Origin: Diadema setosum
Taxonomy: Eukaryota > Echinodermata > Echinoidea > Diadematoida > Diadematidae
Direction of reading: 5' to 3'
DNA length: 64,000 nt
NCBI RefSeq assembly: GCF_964275005.1
Contig: NC_092694.1
Coordinates: 28,950,632-29,014,631, forward strand
The translations under genes were made by a program, and so were the position numbers. This document shows, piece by piece, positions 32,016 to 44,200 of this stretch. Position 1 is the stretch's first letter; each line of letters begins with the position of its first letter. A model generated the notes under the pieces. That model had not been told where the DNA came from. It searched no databases and was given only the letters and a program-made list of their open reading frames with translations.

Positions 32016-35000
32016 AAGCCACCATGTCATAATGATTACTGAATCTGTTATTACTATTGGCAAAAGCAAGAAGGCAAAACTCATTTCACCTTCGAAAACG
32101 CGAAAATCTAATGGAAAAACTAAATCATCTTCTCGATTTTGAACAGTTCTCAGCAATTTTTCACGTCCATCCATTCACCTCGGTGTTTTCATCAGTTTCC
32201 TGCAAGCAGACATATTATTATATAGAACTGCCAGATTACCTGAACCCCTCCCACTAAAAAATAAATAAATAAATAAATAAAATGATCTTGAAGTTGTGTC
32301 TGTCTTATATCTTAAAATGATACATAGTCCTGAAATATGAAGAGGGAAGGAAACACAAACTAAAACCGCTTTATCGTTTCATTATCATCTCATGTCCATC
32401 ATGCGTTTAGTGATTACAGGCGACTCCCGTTATAACGAAATCCTTAGGAACGGCAGTTTCCTTTCCTATATCGAAATTTCTTCATGGGTGATACTTTGGG
32501 AACCTTTATTTATATCCTGCAACAAGATATTTTTTTTATGAACATGTTGGTTACGACGAGAGTGCATTGTAATTTCCATTTACGTCAAGTTCGAGATTAG
32601 TATTTATAATTAGAACATTCTTTGAGCCGTTTCAACAAGTAGACTCCTTTACTATTGCATTCAAATTTATTCATGATTTTATCAATAGAATTTGAATGTA
32701 GTACTAAACTAGCCTTTGCAATGGGATGACTTACTAAAGCATGGGCTTCAAATCCCTGGATTTTGTTGTCCATGTAATGACCCATCTAATCAGTCAAAAG
32801 GCTGATTTCCTATGCCATGAATGTACCCAGATATCATTATAGGCTGAAAGGTTCCCCTGCCAATTTCATAAAATTGCCATCCATTTTCATTTTATGCGCA
32901 TTTAATTTAGTATGTTTCGATATAGTGGTGTAATGGATTTTGTCAAACAATTTCGCATTTTGAGCTTCAAATTCGTTTAATTTCAAATTCATAAAGAGTT
33001 CGTGTTTTGACATAAATTCCCAAATTTATGCATTTTTATTAATGCGGTGGGCTAGGTTAACATGCGAGGCACTTTCAGCTCGTTTTTGATCGATCAATTT
33101 TCACAACAGAGCATTCAATTTCGTATATACACATATACATAATGGATAAGCAAGAGTGATACTGTCGATATATAACGGAATGTGACTTTTAGTTTGTATT
33201 TGAAATCATGATCACCATTTGTTTATTTGAACATCTAGATCTTTATCTTTTGCTCAAGATGTCATGTGAATATCCACACAAAAATGCATAATACTATTTT
33301 TCCATGTATAAATTATGTGCATGTTTGTGTATAATGCATGTATGCCTTTTGTGAATATATTAAATGAAATCAAAATCCAATCAAACTTTAATATAAATCC
33401 TTCTTTTCATTATTATCATCGCACGGGTATTTATATCTATAACTGACACTTTCAATTTATTATGATCATCCTAATGTGATTATAATCTTTATATGACAAC
33501 TTTCAGTTCATCATGGTTCTAATATTGTTTTGTGATCTTCAGAAAATGATTTTACAAACCTAGTTTCATCATCATGAGTGATCCACATATAGTTGTTTTC
33601 AATATTCGATTTAGTATTGAGTACAATGGACATCGTAATGTTTGATTTGAAAGCTTCATTTATGACCTTGTTTGTTTGCCCATACGCGAATTTAAATTCA
33701 TGGAATGAACTGGCGACATTTTAACACGAACTTGAATAACCATTGCCGAAAATGTATCCATATTCAATGGATCAAAATGCACTATTGCGAAATCTCTTGC
33801 TTCTTTGATTAATTTGAACAGCTGAGAACGATTTTGAATGACGATATTTATATGTATTATATATATCCAATGCCATAGTCTGATAGCGTATTAATTTACG
33901 GAAACAAAAATTAGGGCTTCTTAAACTGAAATTGAAAGGCAAAACAATAAAATTTTCATGGGAAAACCTATACAATGTCCATAGTGATTACAATTTATGC
34001 ATAAAACTGGTATCTGTCTGTGGTTTGAATGAAATATAAATGGAAAGAATGATACAAATTGATTAATGATAATGTTTCTTGATGCATACGTGATGATTGC
34101 TCAGATTTTATCCTCATCCTAGAAAAAAAAAGTGACAAACATGGGAAGAAAAGGCAGATGAAGCTTACGACTCATAACTGCAGCAATATGTGTGATTTTA
34201 GAAATGGTGTGATATTGTTGAAATTTGTCAATCAGTTGCAATAAAAACATCTCGACGGAAGAATGTCATGAATTTGAATAGGTGTGATATTGTCACCAAA
34301 CATTATCGTTTAATGTCTTTGTAAGGGAAGAGCATAACAGTTGTGATCAGGAAGATCAAAATGATGTTTCATGATTCCTGAAAAAGGAGAAAGAAACCAA
34401 GTTGTAGAGCTGGAGGCCGCTGTGATCTTTATTAGGCTTTCCCGCCAAATTGTATCAGATTTGCATTTGAATTATTGCAATAAGAAGGCACTTAAATTCA
34501 ACTGATTTTCGTCAACGCTCTGCGCTCACGAGTTATTATAATTCTTTCATCATTGAAGTACGTTTCATGTGATTCCTTTTCGATTCTAATTCATTCAATT
34601 TAGAGAGAAATTCACTCAACAACGTTAGATTTGCTCCCAATTACCAATATCCATTTCAATTATGGGCACACAACTTCGAACTTTAAGCTTTTGAATTCAA
34701 TTGGCATAAACAAGCTCTGTGATATGTAATTCATACAGTACATATACACGTCAAATTCCCATTTTTACTGTTAAATAGTTTGATTACATTATGTTATCTT
34801 TCTTCCACAGCTTCGTTTAATCAGTTGGTTTCAATCACATTTTATGTATTTGTCTTCTTTCTATTTTTGTTTACGTTTTTACTTTATTCATTATCAAAAT
34901 ATGTTATTTTTAACACTTGGGGAATGGTCATCTCTCAGCTTGCAGATCCATCCATTCATTACGTTCCTTATTATCATATCCATATTACCTTCGATATTAT

Positions 35001-36051
35001 ACGTTGACGGACCCAGATGTTGACCTGCTCTTTCCCCCAGAGTGTGTTAGCAGTTTAATCTTGCATCTTGTTGTTTGTCAAATGCTTCAGCAACTACAGT
35101 TCTGTCCGTAGTGAAGATATTATTCATGTAATATCCACATAATAGTAAATGTGAGGTAAACTGTAAGTAAAACAATATTCTTTTATTGCAACGCCACATT
35201 GTGACGATGGTTTGTAGTTGAACATGTAAGTTCATACATCTAACCAAATTCAGTTGCTCTATACTTGCACTTGCATCAAATCGGAGATAGTGACACGCTT
35301 GTATAATAGCTCTAAAACAATCAATCCGGGTGTGTAAAGTCATGTCTACTGAGAATCATTGTTATTTGTAAGGTAAAGCCTTGTAACTTTGAGTAAGGTC
35401 TGTAGGAACAATTACAGCAATGTTATCTGCTCTACCTGCATCTTTAATAGCGAGAACCAATGGGATTTTTTTTTTTTTTTGTACAAAGAATTCATGTTTT
35501 AGTGGTGATGCATTGTTGCATGTTGATTCTGAGCACTCGAACAAAATGCAGATGAATTGCAATGTAATATGATTAATTTACATGTATCATGTATTGTGAT
35601 AAGTCACCAATTACTATATAAGCACCCATTTTTGTAGTCAGCTCGTAGCCTAACCGCACTATATTACACGCGCACATACAACATGTAACAAGGAACTCGG
35701 TCCGCGAAACATGAACCATGCAACAGACAACTTTCACCTCGTCTAACTGTGTCTATGTTCTGCCACCTGCGATGACGCTCTTTCGAGACATCGTGTACTT
35801 ATTGTGTCTCACCGTCTTTTACTGTACATTGTGTAGCATAACCAAACACACAATGTGGTGAATTACAGTGACCATTTCACGAAAAGAGATTCGAAATTTG
35901 AAGAATAACTGAAACAAACAGACAAAGATAATTAAAAAAAACAGATCCTACTCAGATAACACTCTTGACTGTTATTTTTTGAAGAGGGAGATGGTGCGAA
36001 CCGTCGTATGCCGTTAAAGAAAACCAACCCCCCCCCCCCAAAAAAAAAAAA
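32016..36051. other. Gene-free spacer between genes 4 and 5
   Basis: AT-rich. Holds an (AATA)n run at 32262-32284 that could supply the polyadenylation signal of gene 4, a pogo-like end near 32415, an 80 bp segment at 34216-34290 that recurs at 55300 and inverted at 750, a TATATAAG box followed by CTAACCGCACTATAT (35610-35670) and C/A-runs just before 36051. No convincing gene. Confidence 0.5.
32412..32500. mobile_element. Possible pogo/Tigger-like terminal fragment
   Basis: TACAGGCGACTCCCGTTATA then ACGAAATCC resembles the C-A-G ... GTTATAACGAA ends of pogo-class DNA transposons. Only one end is recognisable. Confidence 0.3.
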
Positions 36052-36580
36052 AATGTGGATTAAGTGAAAGCAGCAACATCATTAGAACACATCAGTGAAA
36101 GTTTGAGGAAAATCGGACAATCGATGCAAGAGTTATGAATTTAAAAAAAAAGAGTTGGTGTTGGAACCAATGGATAAGGAGACTATTTGAGTTTATGACA
36201 TCATGTGTGGACAACAAGATAAAGAAAATATAAAGAAAATTCAACATGCTTTCACTTTCCTATAGCGGAATGAAAGAGCACTTGACTATAACCGCTTTTA
36301 GAAAGCACGGAGAATAATAATTACTACCCTTAACATAATTATGTCACTATCAAGTTGATGGAATGTGTAATGTTCATAAAAAATGAATTTTTGTGGATTT
36401 CCCTTTGTATTTTTATATTGTTGTCTACACATGACGTCATAAACTCTAGTAGTCTCCTTATCCATTCATGACAACACCAAAACTTAAAACAATTTATATC
36501 TTTTGTATCGGTTGTCCGATTTTCCACAAACTTTCACTGATGTGTTCTAGTAATGTTGCTGCTTTCACTAAATCCACATT
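36052..36580. mobile_element. Long-arm hairpin MITE
   Basis: The left arm begins AATGTGGATTAAGTGAAAGC with AGCAACATCATTAGAACACA; the right arm ends with the complement GCTGCTTTCACTAAATCCAC. Arms of roughly 200 bp are highly similar and the centre is about 130 bp. No coding capacity. Confidence 0.75.
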
Positions 36581-37399
36581 GTTCTTTGCGTTTTGTTTCC
36601 TTTAAAGAGGAAATGTCCCCAAATACACACGTGGGTTGAATAGATGCAGCAGTATTAGTAGAAGACAGTCGTAGTGTTTTAGGAAAATTTCATATCTAAT
36701 TCACAAGCTAAGAATCTTTAAAGTGTTTCTGCTGCCATCGCTGGATAAGAAGACTGCAATTCGTACCATCAGTACAGAGCAACTACATTAAGGACATAAA
36801 AAGGAAAATAAATATTTACAGAAGGCAGGGGGAATGCTTATCATATGATAATATCAGTAACAAGTCAAAGAAATATGTAATTTGAAAAAAACAACCACAG
36901 ATAATAATTTGCCTCATATTACTCTTAATCGTGGCTCTACAGTGAGGTCACAAACTCTTGAAGAACAAATCAAAGAAAAAAGTAATTACAGCTAGACCAT
37001 GATTTCTATCCATTCATGCTTCCCATTTAATAGATAGCTTTATGGACACATGCACGACATGTAATCTGGAAAACAAATATCGTACTGGTCCCACATTATT
37101 TGTATGCGATTATTTTGACAAGGCCCTAAATGGAGTTCAAAAAACTTAGGGCTTCTGTGTTAAAAGATTTTTTTTTTTGGTCTCAGCTCTTTACCCATCC
37201 CCTCCCCTCTCCCCCACCCTCTACCCCCCCCCCCTATTTCCCATTTACTCCATAACTGACTCTATTGGAGTTCAGCGTGACATTGGATTTTTTTGTTATT
37301 TTCCGATGTTGTTGTCATTTTGTTTGGTTCCTCTTCTTAGTGCAGGAAAACCTAATATAATTATACATACACACACTTCATAAACACACCACACACATG

Positions 37400-38233
37400 G
37401 CTCATGAGGTCGTAAATTTACAGACGCGGCCATGCTCTGAACGGGAGTCGTGTTACATCTAGCGAGAATAATCCTTGCAAATATAAAAAGCGTTGACTTT
37501 CCCTTGCATACTGAGAAAGAAAAAAAGAGACAATAACATTTTACGGAAAATTACCTTCCATCAGATGCGAGCCTTTTCATCTTTCCATCATAACGAAGGA
37601 AAAATCTCCACTAGAGCTGGCTTTTGAAGCTATTGTTGATTATGCTGGTACGGGGGTCGAATTATCCACGTTACTCCCGCTGATATTGAGGTTGTGGTTG
37701 GTTTTGCTGTTTTGTCGTGTGATCTGACTCAATAATCATAACCACTGCAGCTATTCAATAGCGATGTTTTGCGCAGAGTTAAAAGCACTTCACATTCTTA
37801 ATCATCATGCAAGCGTATGAATCAATATTGGGTATTTTACACAACTTTCGTCACATTGCCAATTACGTACTCTCCTCCTCTCTTTACCTATTATATCAAA
37901 ATCTGTATTGCTTTAAAAAAAAAAAGTTTCGACTTTTGTCCCTGTCTTGCTACATCAATGACGATTCATTTAGATCTATTCAACGTTTAACGTTCTTCAA
38001 ATGATTGTCTTTCTCAACTTATTACTTGCTCTTGCTAAAACAAGGAACAACTCAAACCAGAAGACACTCCGAATTTTTTTTTCTACTTGGCTTGGACTCA
38101 AAACTGTGTGACACACAGAAAATTCAGTAACATCTAAGGGATAAAGTACTATTTGGCAGGGGTCGTTACATGTTTCATTACTAATCCCTCTACGCAGCAA
38201 AATCTCTAAAGAACACAAAACAGCAAGAACGGA
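37400..38233 (+). promoter_or_regulatory. Conserved distal upstream block, unit 5
   Basis: CATGAGGTCGTAAATTTAC near 37405, GAATAATCCTTGCAAATA, ATTACCTTCCATCAGATGCG near 37550, AGTTAAAAGCACTTC near 37779 and GCAAAATCTCTAAAG near 38195. Confidence 0.5.
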
Positions 38234-38268
38234 TATAAGATATTTTAAACGGCAGTTTGGTTTTCAGA
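38232..38268 (+). promoter_or_regulatory. Core promoter of unit 5 (TATA box and initiator)
   Basis: TATAAG at 38234-38239 and TTTTCAGAT with its A at 38266, spacing 32. AAACGGCAGTTTGG lies between. Confidence 0.72.
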
Positions 38269-38560
38269 TTTGGTATTGTGTGTTTCCAATCGGGAAGAGA
38301 CTACAAGCTGCAAGTGATAATTGACTCAGTAGGACACCTTGGAGGTCTGGTGGTGTGCCGAAAAGATTCCCAAGATTGGTATTTGTCATTAAATTTTCTC
38401 TTTTTAGCACTTTCTTAACATTGCAGCGCTAAAATACCAGTGCCCACTGCGACCGGGTGAAAGTTATTGCCGAGGGAACGTATTCATCTGGATCCCCAGG
38501 ACTTGTTTCGTTGTTTTCTCACATTTCTCGTGTTTCTATCTCTGGTATTCGTCGTCAAAG
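38266..38560 (+). other. Predicted non-coding exon 1 of gene 5; intron 38561-39826
   Basis: Donor GTCAAAG|GTATTTAG; acceptor CTGATACAG ending at 39826, with a leader of 53 nt in exon 2. Exon keeps GGAGGTCTGGTGG and GAGGGAACGTATTC. Confidence 0.65.
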
Positions 38561-39879
38561 GTATTTAGCTGTATTTGATGTACACTATAAAACCTGTATG
38601 GGTACACTTTGTTTCATGTCAATAAGGTTAAGGTCTCCACTTATTATTTTGCTAATTTCCTTAAACTTTCAATTTTCATTTCAAATATGTTTCCGTTTTC
38701 GACAATAACACAATAATACAATATTACATCTCACTTTCTTTAGTGACAGAAATCATGTAAACAGACAGTGTAAACAGGAATGATAATGTAAACTTACAGT
38801 AAAGACACATTGTAATGAGACTAAATGAAAATGAAATAAAGTGAGATATATTTCAAATGTACGTAACTCTCATCATATTTCTTGTCGAAAACGATACTTT
38901 TTTTTATAATAGCTGTCCTTAAACTGAAACTAGAGCAATATTCCAATCCGAAATCGCTATGAGAATCCAACTTTCATTAGTTGTTTCTAAATTGAAAATA
39001 AGACATATATTTTTTGGGGAAAAAAAAACGTAATTCCCTCTATGTGCCATTTTCCAAGCACATCCAAATTACACATTAAGTTGCTTGCATCGCAATAAAT
39101 CCTTCCTAATTTGGAATTTTGGAGGAGTTTAGTTGTTCTGAGGGCACGGATGTTACTTTCTCTGAAGTTTCTTTGATGCGTTGGGACAATTTTCAAAAAC
39201 CTAAGGGGAGTAAAATATTCCCCTTTTAGAAAAAGAAACATGTTCCTGGTGACACTGTGTTTTCAGATATCATTTTTTTTTTTTTTTGGAGTACGGATTG
39301 ATATATAACATTCTATCTTGTTTGAAATGTTTCAGATAAAAAATGATGATAATTTCAAGTTGACGGGGAATATTTCAATCTTCTTTTATTCTTTTCGCTT
39401 TTTTCTTGCATATTTCAAATGATATGCTGTGAAGACTACTTAAAGCATATTGTTAAAAAAAAACGCTCTGCTTCCTGATAATGCGAAATAAGAGAACATT
39501 GTTAAACTCGCATACCTAACATCTCCAAGATATCTTCAGCACTTTTTCTCTAATGTATACCAGATGTAATGATCCAAGTGGTATACACATATCTCAAGTC
39601 TTTCTGCATTAGGCCCTACTGGTTGTCACCATCATTTTCGAAATACGAGGCCTTGATCGTCCTTCATCTAATTAGGGCACTTGACATGAAGATATCAGTT
39701 ACTGACAATTTTAATCAGCATCATCATACAATTTACTCATCTCATTTTTAAAAAGTCAAAAGTTCAATATTTGACTTCGTCTGATACCGATGCACACTTT
39801 CTTGTTTAATTCGGTCTCTGATACAGATTTTAAAAAGGCATCAGTGAATTTCTTTAAGGTCAACTCGACTACACAGAGG

Positions 39880-41214
39880 ATGGCGTCACTAGATGCATTC
39901 GTCACTTTCGTTACCCTGGTGGCAACGTCTTGCAGAATATCCGCTCAAAACTCGACGTCTATGAACTATTCTGAGATAGAGACAGCTACGACACCGAAAG
40001 TAGGCATCGCAGCTCATAATATGACAACCACATCAAGGAACAGTCAGGGAACTACTGTTCTACAACTGACAACGTTTACTGTACAGGTAGAAACAGACAT
40101 TCTCTCGCTTGGGGCAGAGAATTCGTGCTCATCTTGCAAACCCGGAGAGTGTCAGACCTGCACAACACATTACGATAACACTAAAGCAGAGCGGATCAGT
40201 GAAAGAGATACGACACCTTTTATCGAGCCTGATTGGGTGTGGCAGCCGATTACGTGGTCATTGCGAATAAAAATCCAAGTTTTCCTGTCATTGCTCGGTA
40301 TGACTGGAAATGCGCTTGTCATGTCTGTTTTGTTATGTCGCAATGTGGCAAGAAGCTCCGCCGACACTCTCGTCGGGAATCTTGCCACAGCGGACTTTAT
40401 CACGTCTATCTTTATTTTCCCGATACCAGAGGCGGTACGCGTCCCGAAAACAGCCATTGGTGAACTGTACTGCCGCTTTGTTTATACCTCATTCTTCCTG
40501 TGGGTAAGCATCTTGGGTTCAATCTTCACGCTGACTGCCGCATCGCTGGAGCGATATGTCGCAGTGGTCCACCCCATCCGTTGGAGCCGCTACAAGAAAC
40601 GCCGACATGTAAGTCTGTGCCTCGTTGTCATCTGGTTTGCCGCTACCGCCTTACCATTCGAGCTCCTTCTGTCAACTGGCGTCGGCAAGGCGTCAAGTTC
40701 CTGCCAAGTAGAGCACGCAACCTACGCGGGACAAATCGTCCTTGCACTGATTACTTTCATTTTCGGCTTTTTGATTCCGGCCTCGACAATGTTAGTATCA
40801 CAGCTTTTGGCTGCTCGTGCTCTGTACAATCAATCCAAACGTTTTACGGGAACCTGCAAACGTGGAGACCACTCCACTGCATCGTTCAGGCACCTTATGG
40901 CCATGAATCGACTTTTGGTGATGCTCTTAATTGTAATCATTATCTTTATTGTGTGCTTGGGTCCGCAGGCCACTGCTTTTTTCTTGTACAACCTTCGCGT
41001 CCTTGATTCCAACTTCCTCTATGGACCAATTGACCGTATTCTTACGGCATTATCTCTGTTTAACTCTTGCGCCAATCCTATCGTGTATTTGGTCTTGAAC
41101 TCGCAATTCCGCGCAGCTCTCTTAAAATTCTTCACCTGTACCAAAATAAGTGATAACGCCCTATTTGGCTTTCAGGCAGAATCAACCCAGAAATCTCACC
41201 TTGAAAACGTTTAG
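39880..41214 (+). CDS. Class A rhodopsin-like GPCR, array member 5 (444 aa), toggle Trp replaced
   Basis: The frame is open from 39790, but an acceptor ends at 39826 and the family start is 39880. Signal peptide 1-23. The ectodomain has sequons at N24 and N47 and four cysteines (83, 86, 91, 94; CSSCKPGECQTC), more than any sibling. Core motifs: GNALV, GNLATAD (D172), YCRF (C198), ERY at 224-226, SSCQVEH (C275), FLIPA and NPIVY at 399-403. TM6 reads CLGP at 359-362: Leu stands at the position of the toggle-switch tryptophan (W6.48 in standard class A numbering). TM2-loop-1 has an acidic change (PIPEAVRVPK). TM1 ends in LLCRNVARSS, a trait shared with gene 6. The tail ends HLENV. Intact; ligand unknown; unusual activation is possible. 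Confidence 0.94.
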   Translation: MASLDAFVTFVTLVATSCRISAQNSTSMNYSEIETATTPKVGIAAHNMTTTSRNSQGTTVLQLTTFTVQVETDILSLGAENSCSSCKPGECQTCTTHYDNTKAERISERDTTPFIEPDWVWQPITWSLRIKIQVFLSLLGMTGNALVMSVLLCRNVARSSADTLVGNLATADFITSIFIFPIPEAVRVPKTAIGELYCRFVYTSFFLWVSILGSIFTLTAASLERYVAVVHPIRWSRYKKRRHVSLCLVVIWFAATALPFELLLSTGVGKASSSCQVEHATYAGQIVLALITFIFGFLIPASTMLVSQLLAARALYNQSKRFTGTCKRGDHSTASFRHLMAMNRLLVMLLIVIIIFIVCLGPQATAFFLYNLRVLDSNFLYGPIDRILTALSLFNSCANPIVYLVLNSQFRAALLKFFTCTKISDNALFGFQAESTQKSHLENV

Positions 41215-41217
41215 TAC

Positions 41218-44200
41218 ATCGCGCTATAGAGGAATCAACCTCTAAATTTTGCTCTTGTGCAAACATTTCACAAGACGACTGGGGTATTTTCAATAGTTCC
41301 TGCAAGCATAACTAATCGTTTAATGTATTGCAAATGTATAGGCATCTATACACATCGTAAACTAATTGTTTAAAAAAAATGTGTTATTGTAAAGGAAAAG
41401 CCCAGGTAAATGATAAGCTTGTAAAAAAAAAAATGGCCCACTCAATGAATCGAACTTACGATTAAAAAAAAAGGAACGGAAACACACACTCAAAGGCACA
41501 TGACGCTCACGGTAAACAAAGACGTAGACAGAAAAAACAACAACAATAGACATTGGGAAGGGGGTAGGTTAGAGGGAGAACGAAGGAAGGGAAGTAAAGA
41601 AGAAAATAACTATTTGAGAGGAAGTAAGGGTTCACAGAACATGCAGGGGTATTGGCAGACACTGTCCATCGCCACGGGCAAGGTAATTGACATCAAAGAT
41701 GAGATTTAAAAAATAATGCAATTCAAATATCTAATATCCAACCAAAACTGGCTTTATTACATGTTTTAGTACAGCAAGAGTTGGTATATCTTTTAGGGGT
41801 TTTTTTTTCACTCAGTTGATTCCAAAAGCTTTGCCCTGTATAAACAAAAGTATTCAGGGCGAGGATGGTGCGGAGTAAAGGGATATGAAATTCATTGGAT
41901 CCTCTTGTAAGGTACTTCCGAACACTGACGTTTCTACGAAATACATCATCAAAAACTTTGAGCAACTCATTTTCCCTAAAGTTTAACGTAAATTGTCCAA
42001 TTGATGCCGTATTTGAAAAAAAAAAAAAAATAGGTTTGCATCGACCTATGGTTATCAATTTCTTCATGCATTCAAGATTTTGTCAAAACTGTGTTCCGAT
42101 GAGGAATATGGCAAATGTATATAGGCAAGTTGTTTATTAAAGTTTAAGAAAGAAAAAGTATTGTGCATGGAACTATTGTGCATGAAACTATGTTACATAA
42201 TATATCAATTATAAAATTAATTATGATTAAGATTATTAATTCTTGTCCCCGTTGGTTTACTCTTTTACATTCAATTTGAAGAGAGACACGATGGCTCTTA
42301 ACAATCAGATCTGACAACTGCAGCATCCCTTTATTAGTTTTCATAATAAGATTATTAAACAGACGATTTTATCCTCTTAAATACCTCTTCCTTTCAACAT
42401 GTTCAATATCATCGTCTGTAAAGACCGTGAAGCATGCACGAAGTTGCTCTAAACCTGCGATACTTCAAGGGACTGTACGGTACTGGTTGAGGTGGGGATT
42501 CATGTTTTGAACATTCCTAAGTGAGATAATGAAAAGCCTCTTATGAAATATGAAAGAGCATGTGATTTTAAGAAGGATTCAACGTTTATTTGATGAAAAT
42601 TGGTTTTCAAATGGCTGAGATATCCCCAAAAGTGCTAATAATAAAAGGCGACATGCCACAACTTTATTATCATCTCTTTGTTTCACCTTGTTTTTGGATA
42701 TCTTAGCCATTTCAAAACCGATTTTCATCGAATAAACTTTTCATACCCCATAGAACTGCATGCTCTTTGACGTCTCATAGAGTGGTTTCTGAATATCTCG
42801 CAAAACGTTAAAAGCTAAATCCTCACCTCGACCAGAACTGTACACACCCTTTAATAGCAAGTGACGAATGTTTGCGAATACAATTCCTACACCAAATAAG
42901 AACAGAGAAATGTAGCAATGCTGAGAAGTCAAGGTAAGTTTTATAAATGATAAATTCTACAAATTCTCATACGCATGTGATGAACTTTGAAAAAAAAAAT
43001 CTTATTTTGAGATATATTTGGATGTTTTTCATTTCTGTCAAGAAGAGCCTTGATCATGTTAATATCATCTTCGTTCATTTCTTTGTTTAATTCTTGAATG
43101 TTTTGTTTGAACCTGTTATGTCATGTTCTACGCGTTACAGGAAATTTTACAGAAATGTAATGTATACATCTGGATAGGAAAATGCACCAAAAAAAAATAG
43201 TGTAACTCTTCATGTAAGTTTGAGGAATAGTGTTACACTCACTTTAAGTATACAATAATGGAATCGTGTTACAAAATGAAATTCCTGGAAATCGGACAGT
43301 AACACTCAACATTTATTATTTCTTCGTTTTGGTTAATTCCCGTTGCACACTGTACCATCCAATCAAGAAAGATGGGTAGGCCTACCTCAAAATTTCACCA
43401 TACTCACGATACCACTGGAATGGAACGGAATGAAGAAAATGTTAAAGGACTTTCATGAAAAAAAAAAAAATCTTCTTTCCTAGGATATCGAAAACAGAAT
43501 TAAAGAACATTGAATTTTTGGGATGCTGAATTTACATAATTATATGTTTGGGGCACTTTTAATTTTGTTTGTATGTGCAGGGCACACTTTGCAGCAATTT
43601 GTACAAGCTGGTATAAACCCTGTTAGAACACAGTGTTCCACAGTGTGGTCAAGGTATGTTTACTATGGTCGACTATATTGAAAATGCTCGAATGTAATAT
43701 TGTGAAGATGATTTCACCCTGTCGGGTTTTCACAGTGTTCACAATGTGTTCCCATGTGATTCACATTATATTTCACTGTGTTCTTTCCAGCAGGGCTATT
43801 CCACATGATTTGTTTGTGTGTGTGTTTGTTTATTTGTTTGTTATTGTCTTTTTAGCATGTTCTTGAACAATGTTAAATGGAATTTCATAACAAGTGAAAG
43901 ACATTCATGTACACGTACTATCAATTTTGAAACTATTTTGGTAGGTCATATACGCCAACGAGTGATGTTTAACGCTCTATATACTGATATATGCCTCGCA
44001 TCGTTTGTTGACCACCTGTGGGTCCAGATACGACAAAAATTTGAGACTTCTAGAGACGTGTTCCAGACAGAGTACATTCGAGGGGTCATTTAGAGCATGC
44101 ACATGTCTACTATGTGCTGAAATTCGAAATCCGATAATGGAACTCTGTTAATATCTGCTTTAGATATTGAACACTATATCCAAGGTTTATAAAATTTTGC

